58,216 bases of DNA from Puniceicoccales bacterium (GTDB lineage Bacteria; Verrucomicrobiota; Verrucomicrobiia; Opitutales; JAIRLM01): contig JAIRXK010000023.1 of NCBI GenBank assembly GCA_031268315.1, positions 1 to 58,216 on the forward strand. Direction: 5' to 3'. The position numbers were made by a program, and so were the translations under genes. Under the pieces are notes generated by a model. The model was not told the origin of the DNA and searched no databases. It saw nothing but the letters and a program-made list of their open reading frames with translations. Positions 37,065 through 47,025 of this stretch are shown here, piece after piece. Numbering within the stretch: position 1 is the first letter of the stretch; each line of letters opens with the position of its first letter.

Positions 37065-38894
37065 TTATTCGTGGTCGGCTGTGGCTGCCGCTTCCATCTC
37101 CATGGCAATGCGGGGTGGGCTAAGGAGCGCCATTTTCATCGCGATGCGACGCTGGATGAGGGACGGTGCCAGGTCCGCGTCCGCCCTTTGGATGCTTCGA
37201 TTAATGTCGGCAAGGCAGCGCTTGATGTGCGCGGAGTAGATGGATTCAATGCAGGCATTGATTGAGACGAGCGGGTCATCCGATGTTTTCCCGATGAAAA
37301 TAAGGCGATTTGCGAAATTTTGATCATCCTCGGGTAATTCCATTAGAATGGACTCCAACTCTTTCTCGTTGAGCAGCTCACCGATTACATGGTTCAGCAA
37401 TTTTCCCTCGGGGGTTGCCCTGTCAATCCACTGGTCCTCAATGCTTTGCATGATTATGGGTCGCCATGCTTCCTCGCAGAGGAGAAAGAACAGCAGTTGC
37501 TCCGTTGCATTAAGAATGTGATGGGTCGGTGCTGCCGGATCGAAGAAGTGCTCTTCCCGCATTTTTCCCCCGAAGAGGCGCCCATAGTCTTCGCGGATTT
37601 CCCGCATATCAGCGCCGACCAATGGGGCTATTTGCCGCAAAAACTCAAATTCCGTCACCTTGGAATTCGCCTCGTGGATCGTGGAAAAAATGCGCCGCAG
37701 GGCGTCGTTCCGATGGGCGGGAGATTCGCCGGTTTCTTCCATGTGAAAATCAACCAATACCTGCGCCGTTGGCTTGGCACCTTCGATGAGTTTTTTCAAA
37801 GCCTCGACTCCATTTTTCAGCAAAAAAGAATCGGGATCTTCGCCCCGGCCAAGGGAGACGAAGCGCAAATTCACACCTTCCCGCAGGGCCATGGGTATCA
37901 GTCGCACGGCGGCCCGCTGCCCCGCACTGTCGCCGTCGAGAATGCAGACAATTTCGAGCGCGTGGCGGTGAAGCAGGTGCATGTGTTGCTGAGTAATTGA
38001 AGTTCCCTGGGAAGCAATGGCATTGCCCAGGCCACATTCGAAGCATCGAATGCAGTCAATTTGCCCTTCGACGAGGAGAAATGGAACCTTTTCACTCACT
38101 TCCCTGCGGGCGCGATCGATGCCGAAGAGCGTGAAACTTTTGTGGAAAATGGGAGTTTCCGGCGAATTAATGTACTTTGCCCTTTCCTGGCCAGTCGATG
38201 CCGCAGGCGCACCTTCGAAATCTCTTCCCGTGAATGCGATGGTTCGCCCATGGGTGTCGCGGATGGGAATCATGAGCCGGCTGCGAAACCGAGGAAAAAT
38301 AGTACCAGTTTCCCGCTTTGAATGGAGAAATAATCCCGACTCAACGAGTAAATTATTGCCAAATTGCGCAGCCAATTTATCTCCCACGGCACGGTAGTTG
38401 GCGGTGGCGAATCCAATGCCATGGCGCTCGGCGGATTCCAATGAAAAATGCCGGGCCTTCGTCCAGTAGAGGCGGGCGCGGTGGCCGCCATCGTCCACGG
38501 AAAAAAACGATTCGCAAAAGAAAGCTTCCACGCGCCGATGGATTTCCAACAAAGCCTCTGCGGTATTTTTTTCGCCGCGTTCACCGGATTTTTGGGAGGT
38601 GTATTCCAATGTGAAGTGGTACTTTTCTGCCAAAAACTCAACGGCCTCGCCGAAGGATAATTTTTCCATCAGCTGGATAAATCGAAATACGTCGCCCGAA
38701 TTCCCGCTGCTGTAGCAGTGAAAACGGTTGCGCTCCGGATGAATAAAAAAGGAGGGTGTTTTTTCCTCGGTGAAGGGACTCAGGCTCCGCAGGTACGCGC
38801 CACACTTCCGCAGGGTCACATAGGTGCTCACCACGTCGCAGATATCAATTTTTTCCCGCAGGGCCTCGATGCATTCCCTTCGAATCATTGGCAT
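37065..38894 (-). CDS. dnaG: DNA primase DnaG with degenerate zinc site
   Basis: Makes RNA primers at the replication fork. 609 residues. The N-terminal CHC2-like domain reads LRSLSPFTEEKTPSFFIHPE and then NRFHCYSSGNSGD: of the usual Cys-His-Cys-Cys ligands only Cys60 remains (Ser39, Thr42, Ser63). The RNA polymerase core and TOPRIM domain are intact, with VEGQIDCIRCFECG, ASQGTSIT, ILDGDSAGQRAA and EDPDSFLLKNG. The C-terminal 150 residues are the DnaB-binding helical part. I recall zinc-less primases in Bacteroidetes, so this may be functional. ATG 38894 or 38888. Confidence 0.95.
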   Translation of the reverse strand: MPMIRRECIEALREKIDICDVVSTYVTLRKCGAYLRSLSPFTEEKTPSFFIHPERNRFHCYSSGNSGDVFRFIQLMEKLSFGEAVEFLAEKYHFTLEYTSQKSGERGEKNTAEALLEIHRRVEAFFCESFFSVDDGGHRARLYWTKARHFSLESAERHGIGFATANYRAVGDKLAAQFGNNLLVESGLFLHSKRETGTIFPRFRSRLMIPIRDTHGRTIAFTGRDFEGAPAASTGQERAKYINSPETPIFHKSFTLFGIDRARREVSEKVPFLLVEGQIDCIRCFECGLGNAIASQGTSITQQHMHLLHRHALEIVCILDGDSAGQRAAVRLIPMALREGVNLRFVSLGRGEDPDSFLLKNGVEALKKLIEGAKPTAQVLVDFHMEETGESPAHRNDALRRIFSTIHEANSKVTEFEFLRQIAPLVGADMREIREDYGRLFGGKMREEHFFDPAAPTHHILNATEQLLFFLLCEEAWRPIIMQSIEDQWIDRATPEGKLLNHVIGELLNEKELESILMELPEDDQNFANRLIFIGKTSDDPLVSINACIESIYSAHIKRCLADINRSIQRADADLAPSLIQRRIAMKMALLSPPRIAMEMEAAATADHE

Positions 38895-39028
38895 TGCCGT
38901 AACCTATTGGCCATTTTTTCAAAGTAAACGGTGAAAGACAAAAATTTACCGCTTTTCACCCTTCGGCTTTGGAAAAATTTGCATGAAAAATTTTTCACAG
39001 GCATCGATTTAGATCAGATCGGCACGGG

Positions 39029-39269
39029 ATTTCGACCGCGGAAAATCTGCGGCATCGCTGGGTTTTTTCATTTTTATGCAATTGCGATTGGATCGTCCTG
39101 GCATCTTTGCTATTCTATCCTGCTTTGATAGAACGCTATGCCGGCGGAGGCGGCGATGGCGCAGGCTAAGTTGGCGCATATTACTACCGACCACATAACG
39201 ACCAGAGTTGGAATGAAAAATATCGCTAAAAAACTCGCCAACGCACCCAGCACACCGCAGCCAAGTCCA
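39029..39269. repeat. Long direct repeat, copy 1 (3' end of hairpin gene)
   Basis: About 240 bases nearly identical to 43381-43626. They cover the end of each gene (the hydrophobic hairpin) and about 80 bases past the stop. Similarity also outside the coding part points to duplication or recent gene conversion, not only protein-level constraint. Confidence 0.8.
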
Positions 39270-42200
39270 ATGAGAATGACCGGAGTCCATTTGAGAATGG
39301 GCTTTTGTTCCGCTTTGCCGCCGGTCGCCACTTTGTCATCATTTATCTGCGATTTTTTAGTGTCTGGTACTTCATTTTCAGACAAGCTGTCCAATACGTC
39401 ATCTTCAGGCAAATCGCCTAATTTTTTCATTTGCAGTTTGATATTCTCCGCATATGGGGACAGGGAATCTCCGCTTAATAATGTGTTCAAGCGCTTTGGT
39501 TTGAGGAAAAATAGGGCATGCACTACCTTGGATTGATTTTCTTCCGCGATGTACATTTGTAACAGAATGGCAGATAATTTTTTCTCATCTTTCATCGAGG
39601 AAATGATATTGCCCATTTCCTCGATCTCTATTTCATCGGCCGACAGGATATCTACCGTGGCATTGGTTGTCATCTCTTCTAAAATACCCGCTGCAATTTC
39701 TGAGCAGTCGAATGAGGACATCCAGGAAAAAATTTCAGCAACCTTTGCCGAATTAGTTTGGCGCATTTTCTCTAAAATTCCCGCTGCAATTCCATAGTGA
39801 TCTTCTTTAAAGTACAATAAAATATTTGCAATTTCCTCGATATTCATTTCATTGCTTAGTAGTAATGCGATTAGGCCGTCGGAATCTTTAATTTGCATTT
39901 CCCTTAAAATTTCTGCTGCAAATTTTGAATAGCGGAATGTGGACATCCAAGCAAGAATTTCTGCAACCTTTGGCGAATCAGTTTGGCGCATTTTCTCTAA
40001 AATTTCCGCTGCAATTCCATAGCCACTTCCTTTAATCCTGGAGTTACTTTCTTCGTCGTCATTTTCCTCAAATTCTATCAAGATAGATCCAATGTCCTCG
40101 ATATTCATTTCATTGCTTAGTAGTAATGCGATTAGCCCGTCGGAATCTTTAATTTGCATTTTCATTAAAATTTCTGCTGCAAATTTTGAATGGCCGAATG
40201 AGGACATCCAAGCAAGAATTTCTGCAACCTTTGGCGAATCAGTTTGGCGCATTTTCTCTAAGATATTCGCTGCAATTCCGTAGTTATCTTCTTTAAATTC
40301 CGTTAAGATGAATGCAATATCCTCGCTACTCATTGCATCACTTAGCAGCAATTCAACCAGTTCGTCGAAATTTTTAGTTTGCATTTCTACCAGGATATTT
40401 GCCTTTTCCGAATATTCACTACTTTTATCCATTAAAATGGCCGCAGCGGCGGTCAAGTTTTTTTCTTTTATGGTGGCAATGATGCTTTGAGATTTATCAG
40501 AAATATCGATACTTTCCTCAATTTTTGGCTGATTTTCCATCGCCTGGCGAATATCTGTTTTGCATGGGGATTGATCCAGGGAAGCTAAAATTGCCAACCT
40601 ATTTTCCTCAACCATTTGCCTTAGGACGAGCGCTACTTTTTGTGGATTCAGTGAAAATATTTTTTCTAAAATCTTTGTCGCTTTCGACTGCAGTCCTGAG
40701 GCACACATTGCATCTAAAATTTTCACTACTTCCTTGTCGGATACTCTAACATCGGCCAGAAGCGTTGCCACAAACTCCAAATCCATTTTTCCAATGGCCA
40801 TCGCCGCATGCTCACGGTCCATGCTGGGCAAAATATATGCCACTTTCTGCGGATTTATGGAATATATCTCCATGAGAATGTTTGCCACTTTCAATTGCAG
40901 TCCCGAGTTACACATTGCATCTAAAATTTCCGCCGCATTTGTAAAGCCCATTTCAATGTTGGCCAGAAGCTTTGCCGCAACCTTTAAATCCATTTTTTCA
41001 ATGGCCATCGCTGCACGCTCACTGTCCATGATGGCCAAAATATATGCCGCTTTCTGCGGATTTATGGAATATATCTCCACGAGAATATTTGCCACTTTCG
41101 ATTGCTGGCCCGAGTTACACATTGCACCTAAAATTTTCGCCGCATCCAAAAGGCCCATTTTAACATTGGCCAAAAGTGTTACCGCAACCTTTAAATCCAT
41201 TTTTCCAATGGCCATCGCTGCACGCTCACTGTCTATGATGGCCAAAATATATGCCGCTTTCTGCAGATTTACGGAATATATCTCCATGAGAAAATTTGCC
41301 ACTTTCGATTGCTGACCCGAGGCGCACATTGCATCTAAAATTCTCGCCGCATTCGGCAAGCTCATTTTAACGTTAGTCAAAAGCTTTGCTGCAAACTCCA
41401 AATCCATCTGCCCAATGAGCACTACTGTTTCCTCATCCTCCATGTGGGCCAAAATCTTTGCTCCCCTATTGAAATTTATGGCGCATATCTTTTCTAAAAT
41501 GTCCATCACTTTCGATCGCTGTGTTAAATGGCACATTGCGTCTAAAATCCACGCCGCATTCAAAGTGGCTATTCTGTCATCTGACAAAAATTCCAGTAGG
41601 ACTTCCGGCTTTATTTCGGAGAAAATGTCTATCACATTCATATTCTTTTTTTTGATGAAATAATTTAGAATGTCGACTGTCCTTTTGCAATCATTTAAAT
41701 ATAGCATCTCCAGGAACTTTCCCGCTCGCAATGTGCGTTTTGAATTGAACAAGGTTGTAAAAATCTTAAATATTTGACCATTGCTCATTTCGCTTTTACT
41801 GAGAATTGTCACAGCGATATCGACTTCTATTTCGCATAGGATGTCTGCCGCGTCGATTTGCCAGCCGAGAAGGGCCATCCAATTTAAAATCTCTGCCGCC
41901 TTTTCCGGCCGATCCACTGCCATTTTTCCTAGAACTTTAGAGGCAATTGGAATATTCTCGATCAAAATTAGGACAGCTTCTTCGGGATCTATTGCATCGT
42001 CCATAAAAATTTTGACCAACGTTGCTTCATCCAGTTCAATGGTCTGCAAAATACCAGCTATCGTTTCCCATTTATTATAGATGGCCATCCAATTTAAAAT
42101 CTCTGTCACCTTTGTTTGCTGAGTCACTGCCATTTTTCCTAGAATTTTAGAGGCGACCGGAATGGCACTAGCATCTCCAGTCAAAATCACGGCGATTTCT

Positions 42201-43246
42201 TCGGGATCCATTGCATCGTCCATAAAAATTTTGACCAACGTTGCTTCATCCAGTTCAATGGCCTGCAAAATACCAGCTATCGTTTCCCGTTCGTCATAGA
42301 TGGCCATCCAATTTAAAATCTCTGCCACCTTTGTTTGCTGAGTCACTGCCATTTCGCCTAGAATTTTAGAGGCGACCGGAATGGCACTAGCATCTCCAAC
42401 CAAAATCTGGGCAGCTTCTTTGGAATTCATTTCACCGCCGCAAAAAATACTCAGCAATAGTGGAAAATTTTTCTCCGCCAAGGATACGAGCTTATTCTTT
42501 CCATCGTCCGATGGGTAATCTGGAAATTGTCCATGGAAGTGGTGCGCCATTAATTCGCTTAAATTTTCCTTCTCCTTCGCCGCTTCTATATGCCTCAGAA
42601 TCTTTGTCGCTTTTTTGGTGTTTTCTATGGCGTGTAATACTCCCTTTGAAATATTCTCTGCCGCTTCCATTTTTTCATCAAGTTTAAGCTGCGTCAGACT
42701 CAGCGCCACAATTCTAGCGGAAATTCCATCACTTTTCAGAATTTCAATTGCCTTTTCTTGTCCTATCTCCAGCAGGGTATTTGCCTTTTGAAGGCACCTC
42801 AATCGCCTAAAAATTTTCGATGCTTTTCCCGGATTTTGGGAAAGCATTTCCGTTAAAATTTTTGCCCTGATTTGATTAAATTGTTCACTATCTTCTTTAT
42901 CGGGGCACAAAATTTGGATCGTGCGCGATACGGACATTGCTCCATCGGAAAAAGCAGCCACCACCCCATCAGGATTTGTATCAAATGCCTCTATCACAAT
43001 TTGTCGAGCTTCTTCTGCAGCAAGGTCCGCATCGGATAAACGCTCTGCCACCCATTTAAAGTTTGTTCCAGTGATCTTGTCGAGAATTCTATCTTTAAGT
43101 TGCGGTAAAGGCGAATCATTTTCTGTTTCCGTGGATTCCAATACATTTGAATCGGTGGGTTCGGATTGATTTTCGGGTTGCGAATTTGTGGCCGGGGGCA
43201 ATGCAGAGGACGCAGATACCCGTAAAGTGCTATCAATATCTGACAT
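39110..43246 (-). CDS. Helical-repeat protein with C-terminal membrane hairpin (long paralog)
   Basis: 1378 residues. A polar Ser/Asn-rich N-terminus (about 50 residues) is followed by alpha-helical repeats of changing type. One block repeats every 73 residues (ASKILGEMAVTQQTKVAEIL, then AGILQAIELDEATLVKIFMD), a second every 69 (AKILGAMCNSGQQSKVANIL), and a third has VAEILAWMS...IALLLSNEMNIED. The short helix pairs recall MgtE-N/FliG-N repeats (inference). A linker leads to two hydrophobic lobes near residues 1318-1370, ending GIAFYQSRIE. ATG 43246 has AGGAG upstream. The last in-frame TAG (39110) is premature relative to the paralog: the lost tail DDPIAIA is still readable after it. Probably anchored in a membrane with the repeat arm in the host or bacterial cytosol. 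Confidence 0.65.
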   Translation of the reverse strand: MSDIDSTLRVSASSALPPATNSQPENQSEPTDSNVLESTETENDSPLPQLKDRILDKITGTNFKWVAERLSDADLAAEEARQIVIEAFDTNPDGVVAAFSDGAMSVSRTIQILCPDKEDSEQFNQIRAKILTEMLSQNPGKASKIFRRLRCLQKANTLLEIGQEKAIEILKSDGISARIVALSLTQLKLDEKMEAAENISKGVLHAIENTKKATKILRHIEAAKEKENLSELMAHHFHGQFPDYPSDDGKNKLVSLAEKNFPLLLSIFCGGEMNSKEAAQILVGDASAIPVASKILGEMAVTQQTKVAEILNWMAIYDERETIAGILQAIELDEATLVKIFMDDAMDPEEIAVILTGDASAIPVASKILGKMAVTQQTKVTEILNWMAIYNKWETIAGILQTIELDEATLVKIFMDDAIDPEEAVLILIENIPIASKVLGKMAVDRPEKAAEILNWMALLGWQIDAADILCEIEVDIAVTILSKSEMSNGQIFKIFTTLFNSKRTLRAGKFLEMLYLNDCKRTVDILNYFIKKKNMNVIDIFSEIKPEVLLEFLSDDRIATLNAAWILDAMCHLTQRSKVMDILEKICAINFNRGAKILAHMEDEETVVLIGQMDLEFAAKLLTNVKMSLPNAARILDAMCASGQQSKVANFLMEIYSVNLQKAAYILAIIDSERAAMAIGKMDLKVAVTLLANVKMGLLDAAKILGAMCNSGQQSKVANILVEIYSINPQKAAYILAIMDSERAAMAIEKMDLKVAAKLLANIEMGFTNAAEILDAMCNSGLQLKVANILMEIYSINPQKVAYILPSMDREHAAMAIGKMDLEFVATLLADVRVSDKEVVKILDAMCASGLQSKATKILEKIFSLNPQKVALVLRQMVEENRLAILASLDQSPCKTDIRQAMENQPKIEESIDISDKSQSIIATIKEKNLTAAAAILMDKSSEYSEKANILVEMQTKNFDELVELLLSDAMSSEDIAFILTEFKEDNYGIAANILEKMRQTDSPKVAEILAWMSSFGHSKFAAEILMKMQIKDSDGLIALLLSNEMNIEDIGSILIEFEENDDEESNSRIKGSGYGIAAEILEKMRQTDSPKVAEILAWMSTFRYSKFAAEILREMQIKDSDGLIALLLSNEMNIEEIANILLYFKEDHYGIAAGILEKMRQTNSAKVAEIFSWMSSFDCSEIAAGILEEMTTNATVDILSADEIEIEEMGNIISSMKDEKKLSAILLQMYIAEENQSKVVHALFFLKPKRLNTLLSGDSLSPYAENIKLQMKKLGDLPEDDVLDSLSENEVPDTKKSQINDDKVATGGKAEQKPILKWTPVILIGLGCGVLGALASFLAIFFIPTLVVMWSVVICANLACAIAASAGIAFYQSRIE

Positions 43247-43380
43247 AAATTTCTCCTTACTAAACAGCTATGGGAACACGCTAGTGAAATATACGGATTT
43301 GTCAACGGAATTTTTCCGTGAAAGCTGTAATTTCCGAAAAATCAAGCGATGCTCCAATTGATCGCCGAGTTGGCCAATTA

Positions 43381-43626
43381 ATTTCGACCGCGGGCAAATC
43401 TGCACATCGCCGGGCTTTCTTCTATTTTTACGCAATTGCGGTTGGATCGTCCTGGGTATTTTTGCTATTCTTTGCCCTGCTTTGATAGAACGCTATGCCG
43501 GCGGAGGCGGCGATGGCGCAGCCCAAGTTGACGCATACCACCACCGACCACATGGTGACCAGAGTTGGAATGAAAAATATCGCTAAAAAACTCGCCAATG
43601 CGCCCAGCACACCGCAGCCAAGTCCA
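43381..43626. repeat. Long direct repeat, copy 2 (3' end of hairpin gene)
   Basis: Partner of 39029-39269. It includes the 3' flank of the 899-residue gene (shared start ATTTCGACCGCGG) and the hairpin coding sequence. A few indels separate the copies and explain the different protein ends. Confidence 0.8.
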
Positions 43627-46127
43627 ACCAAAATGATCGGGGCCCACCCGGCGAAAGGCACTGCCGCTGCATCTACTTTCTCCTTAGTTGCATCGTCTAC
43701 TATTTTTTTCATTTCACCTTCTTTCGACATTTCATCTTCAGATAAAGTGCCTAATTCTTCTCCTTCTATGGCCTGCCTGATATCCTCCGCATGCGGGGCC
43801 AGCAATTCCGTCGCTAAAAATTTATCTAAATCGCTCGCTTCAAAAAATGACAGAATTTTCACCACCTTTGCCCGGTGCTTTTCCATGGCGTAGATCTTTC
43901 CAAGAATGGCGGATGTTTGTTCCCAATTTTTCATTGAAGAGATGATAATAAATAGTTCCTCAACTTCCAATTCATCATTTGCCAAAATATTTATCGAAAT
44001 TTGCTCACTCATCTTGTCTAAAATACCCGCTGCAACAACATATTCTTCGTTTGCGATCATCCCTACCAAAATTTTTACCCCCTTTTCCGGCTGGGATTCG
44101 TTTATTTTCGCTAGGGCCTTTGCTGCAGTTCCATAGCTATCTTCATTGAAATGCGATAAAATTCCTTTCATATCTCCATAATTTACTTCATCATTTAATA
44201 GTAATTCTAGTAATTCAGTGCGTTTCTCACTTTGCAGCTTCGATAAAATATCATCCAACGACATTTCCCCATCCCATAGAATAGCACTAGCACCGCTAAA
44301 ATTCTTGTCTTTTAGCGCATTGAGAATGCGAAATACTGCATCACCTAAGTCATCGGGATCATCGTCACTGCTCCACTGATCCAATGTCCGCCGGATTTCT
44401 TCTACGCATGGGTTCATATCCGGCTTAGTCAAAATCACATTCCTATTTTCATCGTTCATTTTGTGCAAGATGCGCGCTGCTTTTTTAGGATCTTTATTAA
44501 ACGTCTCCGCCAAAATATTTGCCACTTTCGATTGCTGGCCCGAGGCGCACATTTGACCTAAAATCTCTGCTACATTTTCGCTGGTCATCCTATCACTTGC
44601 CAAAAATTGTGCCGCAACATCCGAAGCTATTTCCCCTAGAACCATTGCTGCAGCGTTAGAATCCATTGCATTCAAGATGCGCGCTGCTTTTTTTGGATTT
44701 TTGTTAAATATCTCCGCCAAAATATTTGCCACATGTGACGCGTCATTTAGATCGTACATCTTGCACAAAATTCCCAATATTTGTTTATTGCTAATTTCAT
44801 TTTTTGTTAAAATTCCTACAACTATTTTCAAATTCATTCCCGTAAAAATATTAGCTATCATTTCCTGTTTGTCGCAGATGGACATTCGATTTAAAATTTG
44901 CGCCGCTTTTTTTGGCTGAGTTTTTCCCATTTCGTCTAAAACTTTAGCGACAATTGGAACAATGGTATCACCTTCTAGAAAAATTTGGGCGACCTCCTCA
45001 AAACCCATCGCATCGTCCATAAAAATGTTTGCCAATGTTGCCTTATCTAGGTTCATTGCTCGCAAAATATTGACTATCATTTTCTGATTGCCACAGATAG
45101 ACATTCGATTTAAAATTTGCGCCGCTTTTTTTGGCTGAGTTTTTCCCATTTCGCCTAAAACTTTAGCGGCAATTGGAATGATGGCGTCATCCTCTGCAAA
45201 AATTTCCGCGGCAGCCCTGAGGCTTAGTCCATCGCCGATAAAAATTCCCAATAATACTTCAAAATTTTTCTCCGCCAATGTCACTAGCATCTGCATTTTT
45301 GGGGCATATCCAATTTTATCATCTTGGAGAATTCCTTTAGCTTCACTGAAATATTTATTCATTAGGTCGCTGAAAGTATTATTTTCCTCGGCCTCCGAGT
45401 CATCTTTCTTCTTTTTCAATGCCTCCAAGTATTCAGATATTTCTGTCCCTTTTTCGGGTTTTAAGTCATTTATTTCTTTCAAAATTTTGTTTTTATTTTC
45501 ATCGTCCATCATTTCACTCAATATCACTGCCACATACATAGTTGAAATTTCATCTCGTAACAGAATCTCGGCCGTTTTCCGGGGTGTCATTTTCTTTAAA
45601 ATTCCCGCCATACTTTCCCCATTGAGAAAATTGAAAATTCCCAGCATTTTTTTGGGATTTTTGTCGAACATTTCCACTAAAATATTGGCCGCGGCTTGAT
45701 GTATTCCTTTTATGCCCTTATCATTTTGCTTGAAAATATTGGCCGCTGATCGGGCGAACATTCTATCATCTAAAAAAGCAGCCGCCACGCCGTTAGGATT
45801 CTTCTCTGCCAATTTCACCACAAGCTTAGCCGCACTGGCACTGTTGTAGAAAAAACGCGCTGCATATTCTAAATTTTTCGCCGCTTTTTTAAATTGTTTT
45901 TTTTCAATGTTGCCGAAAATTTCATCTTCTGTCTTTTTGTTCCACGACAATAATTCGTTGGCTTCTTCCGCTTCGTCTTCTTGGTCCGCACCAGAAATTA
46001 GATTATTTTCCGTTTGTGCAAACATTAACTGATTCGGATCGGTTGGATCCGCGACAGGATTGCGCGTGTCAATAGGCGAACTTGTCGAAGGGCTCGACGT
46101 TTGGAGATCGGTTGTTTCGGGTATCAT
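43428..46127 (-). CDS. Helical-repeat protein with C-terminal membrane hairpin (short paralog)
   Basis: 899 residues, same design as the 1378-residue neighbour 182 bases downstream on the same strand: polar N-terminus with acidic stretch (DQEDEAEEANELL), helical repeats (AQILNRMSICGNQKMIVNIL; VANILAETFNKDPKKAARIL), a linker, and two hydrophobic lobes around residues 835-890. The hairpin differs from the neighbour's in only a few residues while the repeat arms have diverged far more. It ends with an extra tail KNSKNTQDDPTAIA. ATG 46127 has AAGGAA upstream. The two genes are probably one transcription unit. Function unknown; candidate host-interaction protein. Confidence 0.65.
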   Translation of the reverse strand: MIPETTDLQTSSPSTSSPIDTRNPVADPTDPNQLMFAQTENNLISGADQEDEAEEANELLSWNKKTEDEIFGNIEKKQFKKAAKNLEYAARFFYNSASAAKLVVKLAEKNPNGVAAAFLDDRMFARSAANIFKQNDKGIKGIHQAAANILVEMFDKNPKKMLGIFNFLNGESMAGILKKMTPRKTAEILLRDEISTMYVAVILSEMMDDENKNKILKEINDLKPEKGTEISEYLEALKKKKDDSEAEENNTFSDLMNKYFSEAKGILQDDKIGYAPKMQMLVTLAEKNFEVLLGIFIGDGLSLRAAAEIFAEDDAIIPIAAKVLGEMGKTQPKKAAQILNRMSICGNQKMIVNILRAMNLDKATLANIFMDDAMGFEEVAQIFLEGDTIVPIVAKVLDEMGKTQPKKAAQILNRMSICDKQEMIANIFTGMNLKIVVGILTKNEISNKQILGILCKMYDLNDASHVANILAEIFNKNPKKAARILNAMDSNAAAMVLGEIASDVAAQFLASDRMTSENVAEILGQMCASGQQSKVANILAETFNKDPKKAARILHKMNDENRNVILTKPDMNPCVEEIRRTLDQWSSDDDPDDLGDAVFRILNALKDKNFSGASAILWDGEMSLDDILSKLQSEKRTELLELLLNDEVNYGDMKGILSHFNEDSYGTAAKALAKINESQPEKGVKILVGMIANEEYVVAAGILDKMSEQISINILANDELEVEELFIIISSMKNWEQTSAILGKIYAMEKHRAKVVKILSFFEASDLDKFLATELLAPHAEDIRQAIEGEELGTLSEDEMSKEGEMKKIVDDATKEKVDAAAVPFAGWAPIILVGLGCGVLGALASFLAIFFIPTLVTMWSVVVCVNLGCAIAASAGIAFYQSRAKNSKNTQDDPTAIA

Positions 46128-46230
46128 AGACTATTCCTTTGCAAGATTCAAACACGTACATTAATGGAATATCGAAAATTGTCAACGAAATTTTCTTGGC
46201 TTAAAAAGAAATTTTCCTTGAATAACCCCG

Positions 46231-46953
46231 ATGCAATTGCGCGTTAAAAATGTAAGGAAGCTCTACGGCCGCCGGGAGGTTGTCCGCGACGTGAGCATGG
46301 AAATTAACGGTGGGGAGGTGGTTGGACTTCTCGGGCCAAATGGTGCCGGAAAGACAACTACATTCTATGGAATTGTTGGACTGATTCCATTTTCCGCGGG
46401 GAAAATTTTTCTCGGCGCAGAGGAGCTATCCCGCATGCGCATATGCGAAAGGGCCCGTGCGGGAATCGGCTATCTTCCCCAGGAGCCCTCCATATTTCGC
46501 CACCTCACAGTGAAGGACAACTTGGAAGCCATCGGCGAGATACTGCCGCTGACCGCCGAAGAAAGGAGACGGCGCATTGGTCTCCTCTGCGAAGAGCTTG
46601 GGCTGATTAATGTCTTATCCCAGCGAGCAATAACGCTTAGCGGCGGCGAGAGGAGGCGATTGGAAATTGCCCGTTCCCTTCTGAGCCATCCAAAATTTCT
46701 CCTCCTCGACGAACCCTTCAGCGGGGTAGATCCGATCAATGTCTATGAGGTGCAGCAAATTATCCTTCGTCTCAGGGACCAGGGAATCGGAATTCTCATC
46801 ACGGATCACAACGTGCGCGAGACCCTCTCCATCGTCAACCGCGCCTACCTCATCTACGGCGGCAAGGTGCTGGCCGCAGGAAGCCGAGATTTTTTGCTGA
46901 GTGACCCACTCAGTCGAAAATTTTACCTGGGTGAAAACTTTACCATGGAATAG
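46231..46953 (+). CDS. lptB: LPS export ABC transporter ATPase LptB
   Basis: Powers extraction of LPS from the inner membrane with LptF/LptG/LptC. 240 residues, standard size. Walker A GPNGAGKTTTF, Q-loop IGYLPQEPSIFRHLTV, signature TLSGGERRRLEIAR, Walker B FLLLDEPFSGVDP, switch His TDHNVRETL. LPQEPSIFR and DEPFAGVDP-like wording are the LptB hallmarks that separate it from amino-acid ABC ATPases. Lies divergent from the 899-residue gene, with no other lpt gene beside it. Confidence 0.94.
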   Translation: MQLRVKNVRKLYGRREVVRDVSMEINGGEVVGLLGPNGAGKTTTFYGIVGLIPFSAGKIFLGAEELSRMRICERARAGIGYLPQEPSIFRHLTVKDNLEAIGEILPLTAEERRRRIGLLCEELGLINVLSQRAITLSGGERRRLEIARSLLSHPKFLLLDEPFSGVDPINVYEVQQIILRLRDQGIGILITDHNVRETLSIVNRAYLIYGGKVLAAGSRDFLLSDPLSRKFYLGENFTME

Positions 46954-47025
46954 CGGGCAAAAAATCCGCATTAATTGCATTATTTTCTTGCAAATTCTAA
47001 ATTCATCCACAGACTAACGTCTACT

